From Myxococcales bacterium (GTDB taxonomy: Bacteria > Myxococcota_A > Polyangia > Nannocystales > Nannocystaceae): DNA of 53,451 nucleotides. Below, one piece after another: positions 24,946 to 33,582 of the stretch (positions are counted from its first letter, which is position 1; each line of letters starts with the position of its first letter). Location: positions 1 through 53,451 of the forward strand of contig JAAZXR010000031.1 of the NCBI GenBank assembly GCA_014240065.1. The letters are read 5' to 3'. A model generated the notes under the pieces. The model did no database searches and was not told where the DNA came from. It worked only from the letters and a program-made list of their open reading frames with translations. A program made the position numbers and the translations under genes.

Positions 24946-25356
24946 TCACGCTCGGGGCGGTCGGTCGATGCGGGCGCGCACACCCTCGCGTACTTCGAGG
25001 TCGTCGCTGCAGGCGCACCGCAGGTCGTTGTCGGAGTAGTTCGGGAGGACCGGAGCATGGCTCGTGGCGCCCACCACGTTGGGACAACATCCACACGAGT
25101 GCAGGGCTCCCATGCAGTCCGCGTCCTCACATCCGCCGTCGTCACAGTCCTCGCAGGGGCCCTCGTGTTCCCCGTCGTCGCAGCCTTCGGCGTCTGCTTG
25201 AGAGGAGCTGCACGGGTCGTCCCCGATGCTCGCCGCGGCGGCCACGTCGCAGACACCACCCCACACGCACAGCACGACGGCTGCGACCACCACGGTCGCC
25301 GAGCATCGGCCAAGGGCAGCGAGCATTCGTCGAATCGGGTGGTCGAGATTGGACAC
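24946..25356 (-). CDS. Exported Cys/Asp-rich protein at head of metal-efflux operon
   Basis: 136 residues with a clear membrane or signal segment (residues about 12-42). The mature part is dense in Cys, Asp, Glu and His: EGCDDGEHEGPCEDCDDGGC followed by CMGALHSCGCCPN. I count more than ten cysteines. The composition and its position as first gene of the efflux operon suggest metal binding or sensing in the periplasm; no known family is recognised. Alternatively it is a disulfide-rich protein unrelated to metals. Two further ATG codons just inside could serve as starts. Confidence 0.6.
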   Translation of the reverse strand: MSNLDHPIRRMLAALGRCSATVVVAAVVLCVWGGVCDVAAAASIGDDPCSSSQADAEGCDDGEHEGPCEDCDDGGCEDADCMGALHSCGCCPNVVGATSHAPVLPNYSDNDLRCACSDDLEVREGVRARIDRPPRA

Positions 25357-25567
25357 AGGGTCGGCTCCGCCGCGCGAGTGTACGAAGGGGACAGGGCGTC
25401 GCGCAACCGAGGCCCTGCCTCCTCACGTCACCGAATAATGCGTAGTGATTCAAGGGGCTTCGCAGAGCGGGCGCCGTGACTGGCCAGCGCGTCCCGCGAG
25501 GGGCGGCGCGAGGCGGCCGAGGATGGGTGTGGTTCACCATCAAGCTGCGATGTACGCTGCCGCTGCC

Positions 25568-26044
25568 ATGACCTCGTCTCCTGTGTTGCGCGATGCGCTG
25601 ACGTTTCGGCCAGCGACGGTCGGTGATCTGCGAGCGATCGTGGCGCTGTTGCGAGAGGACGTACTCGGAGAAGCGCGCGAGGATGCGGCCTCCATGCGGT
25701 CCTACGAACAGGCGTTCCGCGAAATCGACGCTGACCCCAACAACACGGTCTACGTGGCTGCACGGGATGGGCGCGTGGTCGGGACCCTCCAGCTCACCAT
25801 GATCCGCAACCTCACCTATATGGGAGGCCTGCGCGCGCAGATCGAGGGTGTGCGAAGTCACCGTGACGCGCGGGGTCAAGGCGTCGGCCGGTTCATGATC
25901 GAGGCGGCGGTGGAGATCGCCAACGCGCGTGGCGCTCATCTAGTGCAACTCACGTCGAACAAGGCGCGCTTGAAGGCGCTCGATTTCTACGAACGCATGG
26001 GCTTCGTCGCGACTCACGAAGGGTTCAAGCGCGTCTTGACCTAG
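25568..26044 (+). CDS. GNAT-family N-acetyltransferase
   Basis: 158-residue acetyltransferase. The acetyl-CoA binding motif A is SHRDARGQGVGRFMIEAA (R/QxxGxG/A), preceded by the beta4 strand IEGVRSH, and the C-terminal end ALDFYERMGF is typical. The ATG (MTSSP) fits the domain start; two further in-frame starts upstream would add a non-conserved Arg-rich leader. Substrate unknown. It diverges from the metal-efflux operon across a 211-base gap. Confidence 0.85.
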   Translation: MTSSPVLRDALTFRPATVGDLRAIVALLREDVLGEAREDAASMRSYEQAFREIDADPNNTVYVAARDGRVVGTLQLTMIRNLTYMGGLRAQIEGVRSHRDARGQGVGRFMIEAAVEIANARGAHLVQLTSNKARLKALDFYERMGFVATHEGFKRVLT

Positions 26045-26160
26045 GGCGGGCTAACTCGGGGTCGTTCACTGAAGGCCGTTCCCCTTGTCGCAGCGATCGT
26101 TGGGAGACTGTTACAAGACGTGCGCGTACGCTGCGGGAACCTCAGGGTACGTTGTCCACC

Positions 26161-27015
26161 ATGCCAGGTGTCCTTCACCGACCATTCACTCTGCTTTTTT
26201 TGACGACCCTCGGTGCCAGCCTCTCGGTTGGCGGGTGCGGGCGACGAAACCCTCTCGATACTGGCGGGGAGACCGACACCGACGGGGAGACCGATGGAAG
26301 TTCTTCCTGTGAGGAGGTGAATCTGAGCGTGTGCACAGATGTTACCGACCTGGCCCTCGCGTGCGGAGAGTATTCAAGCGATGAGCTCGAGGAGGCTCGT
26401 GCGACCTGCGAGGCCTACGTCAACGAGTACGCGCTCATCAGCTGTGAGTGTGGAGTCGCTGTCATCGATCACTTGCGGTGTGTCGTGGACAACGGTTGCG
26501 TCGATGCGCTTGAAGATTGCGCGTATCTAGAAGACGACATCTACGATGTCTGCTTCGATGGAGGCGGTGAGGACGGGTGGGAGGGTCACCCCAAGGCAGC
26601 CGTGGATATCGACAGCCTGGTGACCGCTGGCGTTACCATCTCCGTCGATGGCAACCTCGCCTCTGGCACGGTCCCGCTGATCGGGTCGGTCAGCGCGCTC
26701 CCGACCGATCATACGCTCGATCTCTATTTTTTAGCCGCCGTGAGTATTGAGGTCACCTCGAATACATCGGGGATCTCTGCGAGCCTGGACATGCCTGGGC
26801 TCGACTACGTGGCGAACACGCCTGCGTTCCCAGGGGAGTACGCGTTCTCGCTCAACGCCACGCGGGACGCCTGGACGGTGACCTTCTACAATGAGACCCC
26901 GATGGGCCAGATTCTGCAAGTTGGGGGCGACTATTCCGCGACTGTGTCCGTCTCGGACAACCCCTACATCGAGCCCCTCGCACCCGCGACCTTCTCGGTG
27001 CTCGTGGTGAATTAG
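26161..27015 (+). CDS. Lineage-specific lipoprotein with linker and beta-rich domain
   Basis: 284 residues. Signal peptide with lipobox SVGGC (about residue 24), then a Gly/Asp/Thr linker (TGGETDTDGETDGSSS), a short Cys-rich helical segment (residues about 48-125 with eight or more cysteines) and a C-terminal beta-rich domain ending APATFSVLVVN. A TTG three codons upstream is in frame, but the ATG is the more likely start. The linker style is the myxobacterial GDGD/TTGG type. No function can be given. Confidence 0.7.
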   Translation: MPGVLHRPFTLLFLTTLGASLSVGGCGRRNPLDTGGETDTDGETDGSSSCEEVNLSVCTDVTDLALACGEYSSDELEEARATCEAYVNEYALISCECGVAVIDHLRCVVDNGCVDALEDCAYLEDDIYDVCFDGGGEDGWEGHPKAAVDIDSLVTAGVTISVDGNLASGTVPLIGSVSALPTDHTLDLYFLAAVSIEVTSNTSGISASLDMPGLDYVANTPAFPGEYAFSLNATRDAWTVTFYNETPMGQILQVGGDYSATVSVSDNPYIEPLAPATFSVLVVN

Positions 27016-27562
27016 CGTCGCGCTCGTCGCAGCTCGTCGACGACGTCGTCGCCGTCCGAGGTCCAGGAGGGCGAGGAGCGCGAGCGCGCTCCGTGGGGCG
27101 TGCGCCGGTGCAGCATGGCAGGCGCAGCCGTCCTTCGAATTTCCCCTGGCGCCGAATGGTCTCAAGGGGGCTGGGGTCCACGCGGGATCACTCGCGTCGC
27201 CGTGGCAGGACAGCTGTCAATGAGGCGTGGCATCGCGTCCCCGGTGGCTTCAATTCGCCGGTGATGGTCGATATGCCGCTGTCGTACCGCTGGTCTCCGA
27301 GCGCGCGCATCGACCGTCGGCGAAAAGAGGTTCTCACCCTTTGCTCCATCACAACTGCAGGCCGGTCGGGAGAGCGAAAAATAGGGCGTTCGTTGCGCAG
27401 AAGAACAGCAGTCCCGAGATTTGCCGCGTGCGTTGGGTGAGAGCGGCGAAGTTGGCGTTTAGGTGGCGGGCTTCGGCCGTCGTGAACGCCGCGTCGCGGC
27501 TACATTGGTCGCGCGCTCAGTTTTCGTGCCCACTGAGTGTCGAATAAGGTAAATCTCGCTCT
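27016..27562. other. 547-base spacer without a supported gene
   Basis: No frame here has a start codon, ribosome site and credible protein together. A minus-strand open stretch at about 27347-27510 ends in a hydrophobic segment (GLLFFCATNALFFALPTGL) but has no start. The bases just before 27563 (AATAAGGTAAATC) give AAGG as the ribosome site of the next gene. Confidence 0.5.
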
Positions 27563-28690
27563 ATGAAACGTATGTCGAGAATTGTCTTGTTGGTGTCTGG
27601 ATCCATTCTCGGTCTCACGGCTGGTGCGTGCGGAAAAAAATCGAGCCAAGCGGGTTGTGAGCCGGGCACACTTACTTGTGTCTGTGATGCGGGGTCCTGC
27701 GATGCTGGGTTGGAGTGCTTCTATAATGTATGTATCAGCGGCGTTGATACGAACTCCGCGGGCGAGTCGGACGACATCGGGGAAGATTCAGAGGGTGATA
27801 CCGCAGGAGGGTCGGTGACCGGTGCTCCTTCGACCTCAGGCGATGGAGACGGAGAGTCATCGAGCAGCGGCGACGGCGATGGAGACGGAGAGTCATCGAG
27901 CAGCGGCGACGGAGATGGCGACGGAGAGTCATCGAGCAGCGGCGACGGAGATGGCGATCCCAACACCAGTGGTGATGGTGATGACCCGTGCGCATCGTTC
28001 CTTGGCTGTCAAGATGTTCCGGCAGGGACCGTGATGTGTGACTTCTGGCTCCAAGATTGCCCTGCTGGCGAAAAATGCACGGCCATCCCCAGCACGCCAG
28101 GGAGTGGATCTTGGGACGCGAATGTCTGTGTCCCCGCGGGTACGCAGCCTCCCGGTTCGAGCTGCACGACGGTGTCTGGGGTGAATGGACAAGACACCTG
28201 TGACGAGTCAGGGATGTGCTACGACATCGATCCGAATACGGGTGTCGGCACCTGCACCGAATTTTGTGTGGGGACGGCGCAGTCGAATTCGTGTCCACAG
28301 ACCGGGAATGAGTGCAATATGCTCAACAACGGCGTACTCAACCTCTGCTTGCCCGATTGCAATCCGCTCAACGCGGGGGAGTGTCCACCGGGACAGATCT
28401 GTGTGGCTGCGTACCAGGGCTCCAGCCTCGGAGGTTTCATCTGCTTCCCACCAGCGGCCCAGGGGACGTCGGGGGAGGAGTGCACGTGCGCGAACTGTTG
28501 CGCCGAGGGGCACTTGTGCACGGACGCGGGCTCGTACGGGGTCGATTGTGCGTTTAACCTGTGTTGCACCGAGTATTGCGATCTCAACGATGGGAGCTTC
28601 ACCTGCCAAGGGACAGGCCAGGTGTGCGTCCCGCTGTTTAGCGCCTCGGATCCCAACTTTGCGAACGTCGGGGCGTGTCTGGTCCCATGA
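27563..28690 (+). CDS. Lipoprotein with 12-residue GDGDGESSSSGD repeats
   Basis: 375 residues. N-terminal basic residues, hydrophobic core and lipobox LTAGAC; then CxC-rich stretches (CEPGTLTCVCDAGSCDAGLE), a repeated linker (residues about 93-140) and a large C-terminal Cys-rich domain with conserved-looking CxPGExCxxIP and CPPGQICV motifs. The architecture is the lineage-specific type found in Nannocystineae, in which many surface lipoproteins have such linkers. Function unknown; possibly surface or adhesive. Its ribosome site is AAGG. Confidence 0.75.
   Translation: MKRMSRIVLLVSGSILGLTAGACGKKSSQAGCEPGTLTCVCDAGSCDAGLECFYNVCISGVDTNSAGESDDIGEDSEGDTAGGSVTGAPSTSGDGDGESSSSGDGDGDGESSSSGDGDGDGESSSSGDGDGDPNTSGDGDDPCASFLGCQDVPAGTVMCDFWLQDCPAGEKCTAIPSTPGSGSWDANVCVPAGTQPPGSSCTTVSGVNGQDTCDESGMCYDIDPNTGVGTCTEFCVGTAQSNSCPQTGNECNMLNNGVLNLCLPDCNPLNAGECPPGQICVAAYQGSSLGGFICFPPAAQGTSGEECTCANCCAEGHLCTDAGSYGVDCAFNLCCTEYCDLNDGSFTCQGTGQVCVPLFSASDPNFANVGACLVP
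27841..27958 (+). repeat. 36-bp tandem repeat encoding GDGDGESSSSGD
   Basis: Three head-to-tail copies of a 36-base unit inside the lipoprotein gene, with only silent A/C changes between copies (GGCGATGGAGAC against GGAGATGGCGAC). The repeat preserves frame, so copy number could vary without a frameshift. Confidence 0.8.
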
Positions 28691-28970
28691 GTTCAGATTT
28701 CGACTGCTGCGATTGCAGACATGCGTCGTTGCCCTGAGGTGAGCCGAGCGCGCCGAACATCGTACTCTGAGCAGATCCACGGTACTGCGGCGCGAGGGCA
28801 CGTGCCCCGTCGGCACAAAACGGCCCGGTGGATTTTTATGGATCGGGTCCCTCGCTGTGGTCGCCACCACAAAACAATGGGAGCTTGAACTGAGGCTCAA
28901 GTTTGAGGATGCTGTCACGACTCCGTTGTTGGAACGGATGACAATTTCTTAAAAAGGAACGGTGGAAGAT
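28691..28970. other. Intergenic region upstream of 28971 lipoprotein
   Basis: No gene is supported. The last 30 bases are AT-rich with AAAAAGGA, which should serve as the ribosome site of the next gene. A short CTGC/GCAG hairpin is near 28706-28717. Confidence 0.4.
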
Positions 28971-29570
28971 ATGAAGTATCAGAGTATTTTGGTGTGTGCG
29001 GCGGCTGTTTCACTGACCGTCGGTTGTATGGAAACGACGGACGAAACCGTGGTGACGGTGGACCGCCTTGAGCAAGAAGGTCATGAGGTGACGTGGCTTG
29101 AGGAGGCGCAAGAAGAGGACGTGCCCGAGGGCCAAGGTTGTCCCACGGGTTGGGCAGACACCTCCCAAGTCGCGATCAAATGCGGCATCCCGACGGTGCT
29201 CGTGGTGAAGACCTTTGGTGGGGTGGAGTGCGCGACGTGCCAAGAGCCCAAGTGCGGCGGCCCGTGGACGTCCATCGCGACGCCCATCCTGTGCGCGCCT
29301 GGCTACGACCTTAAGCTCAACAACGCCGGCACGTGTCAGCGCTGCGTAAAGGGTGATGCCCAGTGTGCGCGTGGCGGATGCAGCGGACAAGTCTGCTATG
29401 ACACGTCCGAGTCACCACCCATCACGACCTGTGAGTACCTCCCAGAGTACGCGTGCTACGACAGCGCCAACTGCGGCCCATTTGGTCCTGGAGGTGCGTG
29501 CGCGTGGGAAGACACGCCAGCGCTCACGGCGTGCATCGACGCCGCTTCGGAGCCGCCAAAGCTCCCGTAG
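28971..29570 (+). CDS. Cys-rich lipoprotein
   Basis: 199 residues. MKYQSILVCAAAVSLTVGC gives a signal and lipobox ending at Cys19. The mature protein begins with an acidic Thr/Glu-rich segment, then about 16 cysteines in irregular spacing (CATCQEPKCGG, CQRCVKGDAQCARGGCSGQVC). I do not recognise a family. A GTG nine bases upstream (28962) is an alternative start. Possibly a surface protein held by disulfides. Confidence 0.65.
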   Translation: MKYQSILVCAAAVSLTVGCMETTDETVVTVDRLEQEGHEVTWLEEAQEEDVPEGQGCPTGWADTSQVAIKCGIPTVLVVKTFGGVECATCQEPKCGGPWTSIATPILCAPGYDLKLNNAGTCQRCVKGDAQCARGGCSGQVCYDTSESPPITTCEYLPEYACYDSANCGPFGPGGACAWEDTPALTACIDAASEPPKLP

Positions 29571-29702
29571 CCATCAGGCGAGCGGCATCATTGATCCGGG
29601 GCATTACGCCTTCGGACGGGGGCAACGCGAATCTTCGCGCTGCCCTCTTTCAATGGAGGGACGGATGTTTCGAGGAGGCGCGCGCAGCCGGTGGGGGGTC
29701 GA

Positions 29703-30776
29703 TCAGGGAGCGAGCGTGAGGTAGCTGGCGTATTCGTGGATCGCGAAGCCTACCCACGCCGCGGCGCCTTCGTAGTGCGCGGCGGTCAGCGCCAGCTCCG
29801 TCTCCATGGCGGCCTCGCCCTCTTCACAAAAACTTACCTTCTCTGGGTCGAGCCCGCAGACGGTTTCGACTCCGATGATGACCTGTTTTCCGAGCGTGGC
29901 CGCATAGTCCACCTCGCTTTGGGCGTTGTCGATGATCCCGTCTGGGGGGGATGCGTAGTCGCGGTAGTCCATGATCGCGACTCGGTCGACGCGTTCGAGC
30001 ACCAGCTCGCTCACGAGGCGCTCCACGCCGGTGTGGGTGGTGGTCCTCGTGTCGAACCAAAACGGGATGTCGACCTCCAGCGCGAGTTCGCTGCCATCCA
30101 GGGAGGCGGCGATAAGCTCAAGCATGGTGAGGTATTGGCTGGCGGTCTGATCCGAATCCGCCGTCCACTCCGGAAGCGAGTAGGGCTCGACGTCGAAGTG
30201 CACGGCGACGGGGCCGGTGGCCCCCATGCTCGCCGCGAACGCGACGGACGCGGTCGCGAGGTTGAGCGCGTCGCCATGGTTCTCTGTCAAGGCCCACGGC
30301 GCGTAGCCGAAGAGCAACGAGACTGCGATGCAGTTGTCGTGCGCTTGCTCGACGAAGGTCGCGAGCGAAGCGGGCTCGTTGTTAATGAGCGCCTCTGATT
30401 CCAGGTAGACCCCCGTGATCCCCTTGGTCGCCGCGAAGTCAAAGAATTCGAGCGCGGCCGACGGGTCCGTCGCGATCCCTTGGTCCCAGGCCCAGACGCT
30501 GCGCGGGACATCGACGGGTGGGCACTCGTCGCCGTCGCCGTCGCCGTCGCCGTTCCCTGTGGTGGTGGTTTCGCCGTCGCCGTCGCCGTCGCCGTTCCCT
30601 GTGGTGGTGGTGGTGTCGCTGTCGCCGTCACCGCCGGTGGAATCGCCACCCGTGGTGTCACCGCCTGTGGTCGTCGTGGAGTCGTCGGCTCCAGGAGACG
30701 GGCCGCAGGAGGTGGTGAGCGCGACCAGGAGGATCGCGAGGGATGACGTTCGACGGTACATACGAGCCACGGGCAT
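29703..30776 (-). CDS. Lipoprotein with TIM-barrel-like glycosidase domain
   Basis: About 357 residues. Signal peptide with lipobox LTTSC, then a long (GD)n/TTTT linker (residues about 34-85), then a globular domain. Its alternating helix-strand pattern (VWAWDQGIA, GITGVYLES, VAVHFDVEPYSLPEW, VAIMDYRDYA, QVIIGVETV, AAAWVGFAIHE) suits a (beta/alpha)8 barrel. HFDVEPY and the terminal E residues look like glycosidase active-site strands. I cannot name the family. Start is uncertain between ATG codons at 30776 and 30761. Confidence 0.6.
   Translation of the reverse strand: MPVARMYRRTSSLAILLVALTTSCGPSPGADDSTTTTGGDTTGGDSTGGDGDSDTTTTTGNGDGDGDGETTTTGNGDGDGDGDECPPVDVPRSVWAWDQGIATDPSAALEFFDFAATKGITGVYLESEALINNEPASLATFVEQAHDNCIAVSLLFGYAPWALTENHGDALNLATASVAFAASMGATGPVAVHFDVEPYSLPEWTADSDQTASQYLTMLELIAASLDGSELALEVDIPFWFDTRTTTHTGVERLVSELVLERVDRVAIMDYRDYASPPDGIIDNAQSEVDYAATLGKQVIIGVETVCGLDPEKVSFCEEGEAAMETELALTAAHYEGAAAWVGFAIHEYASYLTLAP
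30520..30650 (-). repeat. GDGDGD/TTTTGN linker repeat
   Basis: Two copies of a unit encoding GDGDGDGETTTTGN plus flanking TTGG units. It is the DNA basis of the linker in the lipoprotein encoded here and echoes the GDGD repeat of the 27.6 kb gene. Confidence 0.7.
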
Positions 30777-30947
30777 CTTCCCAAAAACTCCCCCTCCGTA
30801 AAAGGCGAAGGAGGTCGACTCGCGAGGGGGCACGCAGACGCCACCGAGGGTGCCTCCAGGCAGAGGCGCACGGTGGCGTCAGTGATGTGGAGGCGGGGCG
30901 TCCGCGGGTTCGTGAACTCACGGGATCGAGTCGCCCCACGTCGCACC

Positions 30948-32828
30948 TCAGTTGTAGGTGAAGTCAGAGAGCACCAGGTACTCGTCAGTGATCTGTTCCA
31001 CGTCGAAGGAGAGGTTGAGCGTCTGAAAGTCCACGGAGATCGGGCCACTCATGGTGCCCGGGTCCGGGAGGTTGATCTTCTCCAGGAGCGTCGATTTTCG
31101 CTGGTAGTTCATCGTGTGCACCACGAGGCTGCGGTTGTAGCTGCGGTAGGGTGCCGCGAGGTCCATGGGATCGGAGGCGTCAAAGAACGGCGCCGGGATG
31201 TTTGGATCGACCTGCGATACGTAGCTCACGTGATACTGCGGGAGGCCATAAATGTTCGTGACGACAAACGCCATCGTCCCGCTCGAGGTGTTGAAGTTGA
31301 GTGGTGTGGTGGTAGGAGGATCGCCAGGGCTGTCTGCAGCGTGGAGACCGGTCAAAATGACCTGGGGGGCAGCGATGGAGTCGCTGCCATCGACGATCCA
31401 CTGCCAGGGCCACGAGGCTGCGGTGTTCGCGATCCCATCAGAGAAGACGCCCAGCCAATTGGCGTGGGCTGCGTTGTAGAGCCCAAAGTTCGAGCCCATG
31501 GAATTGGAGAGGTCACCGTAGGTGTAGGCGCCCGGCACCGGGAGGTAGGTGCTGGTGGTCCCCGCATGGTGCAGCCCAAAGTTATGGCCCAGCTCGTGGG
31601 TGTAGACCGCGCGGGGCTCGTAGCCACCAATGCCCGGGGCAGACACGCGGAGCATCATTTTCCAGAAACGCCTGTCTTGCTCTTGGAGTCCCGCCCCGAC
31701 ATACGCGACCCCCTGAAACCCGTAGCACTGATAGCCGGGCTCGGATCCCAGGTTCCACGGGGTCATGAGCGCCAGGCTGTCGTACATCTCGCAGTACGGC
31801 GCGTTATGGAATCCGGCCCAGGGATGCAGCGGGCCGACCCCACAGAACTTCTTAGGATCGCCGTTGGGGTCGAGGCCCAGGGCGCCCGCGTCTTCGAGTT
31901 TGGCGACGGCCCTATTGATCCATCTGCCGATCTGGTAGATGCAGTGGTAGCCGCGATCGTGGACGACCACCGGACCAAAGACATCCGCGTAGTCCTCCAC
32001 GCCATCGTCGTTGCGATCAAAGGTGAATTCGATCATGTGTCCGAAGATACGGTCGAGGAACGGCACCGCGCGGTCGATGATCTCCGCTTGTACGAAGCTT
32101 GGAGCCCATGGATCGCTGACGATATTGCCGCCGCGCTCGACCTCGATCTGGACGAGGGCGAGCCGGCGCTCCGAGCTCTCGCACAATCCGGTGTGCTCCG
32201 GCGGGACGCTCCCGGGGACGTTGCCGGGGTTTTCCGCCGGGACCTGCCCGGGGAATTCGCAGGGGACGTTGTCCGGGGCTTGGCCCGGAAATGGGGAGGG
32301 GGGGCCGTTGCCGTTGTCGCCGCTGTTGCTGCCGCCGTTGCCGTTGCCACCGCCGTTGCTGCCGCCGCTGTTACCGCCGCCGTTGCCGTTCTCCATGAGC
32401 TCGACCACTTCGGCTTCGACCAGCGGAGGAACCGTAGAGTTCCCTTTTTTGTGCGGGCCGCGGATCCGCACCAGCGCGTGTGAAGGGATGTGCTCGAGCG
32501 CGGAGAGCGGCAGCCCAGAGGTGTCGACCACCACGAACTCGCCGTTGGACTCCAAGACGCCGAATATCATCCCGCGGTCGGAGGACTCCATACGCATCCC
32601 TGGCAGCGACGCGATCCTATCATCGGTGATCCCGTCCACGACGATGATCGACCACGAGCCTTCAACCACGTCTGCGGACGCAGGCGTGGCGGCCGCGGCG
32701 GGACTCGCCCCAGCGTTCGCTTCGGCCGAGGCGGCAAGAGAACCAGAATAGATTGCGAACAATCCGAATGTCGCGGCAAACAATCGAATACCGGGACGAC
32801 AGTGATACCCAAGATGTGAACTACCCAT
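30948..32828 (-). CDS. Secreted zinc metalloprotease (metzincin, gametolysin-like)
   Basis: 626 residues. A signal peptide (residues about 14-38) is followed by a 110-residue N-terminal domain, a Gly/Asn-rich linker (GGNSGGSNGGGNGNGG, about 152-180), then a protease domain. HELGHNFGLHH near 410-420 is the HExxHxxGxxH zinc site and SMGS about 30 residues on is the expected Met-turn. This fits peptidase family M11 or a near relative; the C-terminal domain (about 480-626) is beta-rich. The protein probably degrades prey or environmental proteins. The linker and the N-domain are unusual for the family. Confidence 0.8.
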   Translation of the reverse strand: MGSSHLGYHCRPGIRLFAATFGLFAIYSGSLAASAEANAGASPAAAATPASADVVEGSWSIIVVDGITDDRIASLPGMRMESSDRGMIFGVLESNGEFVVVDTSGLPLSALEHIPSHALVRIRGPHKKGNSTVPPLVEAEVVELMENGNGGGNSGGSNGGGNGNGGSNSGDNGNGPPSPFPGQAPDNVPCEFPGQVPAENPGNVPGSVPPEHTGLCESSERRLALVQIEVERGGNIVSDPWAPSFVQAEIIDRAVPFLDRIFGHMIEFTFDRNDDGVEDYADVFGPVVVHDRGYHCIYQIGRWINRAVAKLEDAGALGLDPNGDPKKFCGVGPLHPWAGFHNAPYCEMYDSLALMTPWNLGSEPGYQCYGFQGVAYVGAGLQEQDRRFWKMMLRVSAPGIGGYEPRAVYTHELGHNFGLHHAGTTSTYLPVPGAYTYGDLSNSMGSNFGLYNAAHANWLGVFSDGIANTAASWPWQWIVDGSDSIAAPQVILTGLHAADSPGDPPTTTPLNFNTSSGTMAFVVTNIYGLPQYHVSYVSQVDPNIPAPFFDASDPMDLAAPYRSYNRSLVVHTMNYQRKSTLLEKINLPDPGTMSGPISVDFQTLNLSFDVEQITDEYLVLSDFTYN

Positions 32829-33047
32829 GAAGCATCCCTTCGCCGCGGCGGGCAGGTTTGGTGGCGAAAAAAGTGCACTCGCAGACCGGCCATCCTCCGA
32901 TCGGACGACACGGCGCCCGGAACACGATTCAGCGCGTCGAAACAGCTACACGAGGGAGTCACCAATTCCTCCATGAGCGGAGTGTTCGAGCCGGCGGGAG
33001 GTGTCTTCGTATGGAGAGGCGCGATGATAATGCACTAGTATCGTTGC

Positions 33048-33437
33048 GTGAGTCACTCCGCGAAGAGCATTAGATACTTTGGATTTTATCTTGTGGGATT
33101 GGGGCTGTCGGCGTTGCTGGTGCCCGATCTGATCGGTGAGGTGATGGGCTTCGAGTCGGTGGGTGGCGCGTGGCCGCGAGTGGTGGGCATGGTGGTGTGT
33201 TTTTTGGCCTACTACTATCTCACCCTCGCGAAGCTGGATGTGCGCCCATTTTTTAAGGCGACCGTGGCGGCGCGCGCCAGCGTGCCATTATTCTTTTTAG
33301 CCTTCGTGGCGATGGGGCTGGAACGCTGGACGTTGATCTGCATCGGGGTCCCCGACTTCGCAGGTGCGCTCTGGACCTGGTCGGCGCTCCGCAAGGACGC
33401 GCGGGCTGAGGCCGAGCACCCGACGCGAGCGCCGTGA
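33048..33437 (+). CDS. Small polytopic membrane protein
   Basis: 129 residues with about four hydrophobic segments (residues about 10-30, 45-62, 75-93, 97-112) and a charged C-terminus. Start is GTG at 33048 without a clear ribosome site; the N-terminus MSHSAKSIRYFGFYLVGLG looks natural. No domain recognised. Confidence 0.6.
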   Translation: MSHSAKSIRYFGFYLVGLGLSALLVPDLIGEVMGFESVGGAWPRVVGMVVCFLAYYYLTLAKLDVRPFFKATVAARASVPLFFLAFVAMGLERWTLICIGVPDFAGALWTWSALRKDARAEAEHPTRAP

Positions 33438-33582
33438 TGTCGAAGCCCGTGACCCGCGGGACGTGGCGCGATCACAGCGGGAGCTGATGGCCGCGGAGCG
33501 GTCGATATGGCGGTCTCGCTGTATTTGAGGAGTCCGTGAGCGCGGCTCGCTGCTTCCAACCGATCACGCTATGCTCCACTTC

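Noticed and set aside
27013-27114. Small minus-strand ORF of about 33 codons (MLHRRTPHGARS...)
   Set aside because: Arg-rich, without ribosome site or similarity; likely a chance frame in GC-rich sequence.
27347-27510. Minus-strand open stretch ending in a hydrophobic helix (GLLFFCATNALFFALP)
   Set aside because: No ATG, GTG or TTG start with a ribosome site in frame; may be a relic but is not supported as a gene.
30872-32483. 536-codon plus-strand frame opposite the metalloprotease gene
   Set aside because: It is antisense to a protein with an intact zinc site and Met-turn; its translation is rich in Val/Arg/Asp without recognisable motifs.
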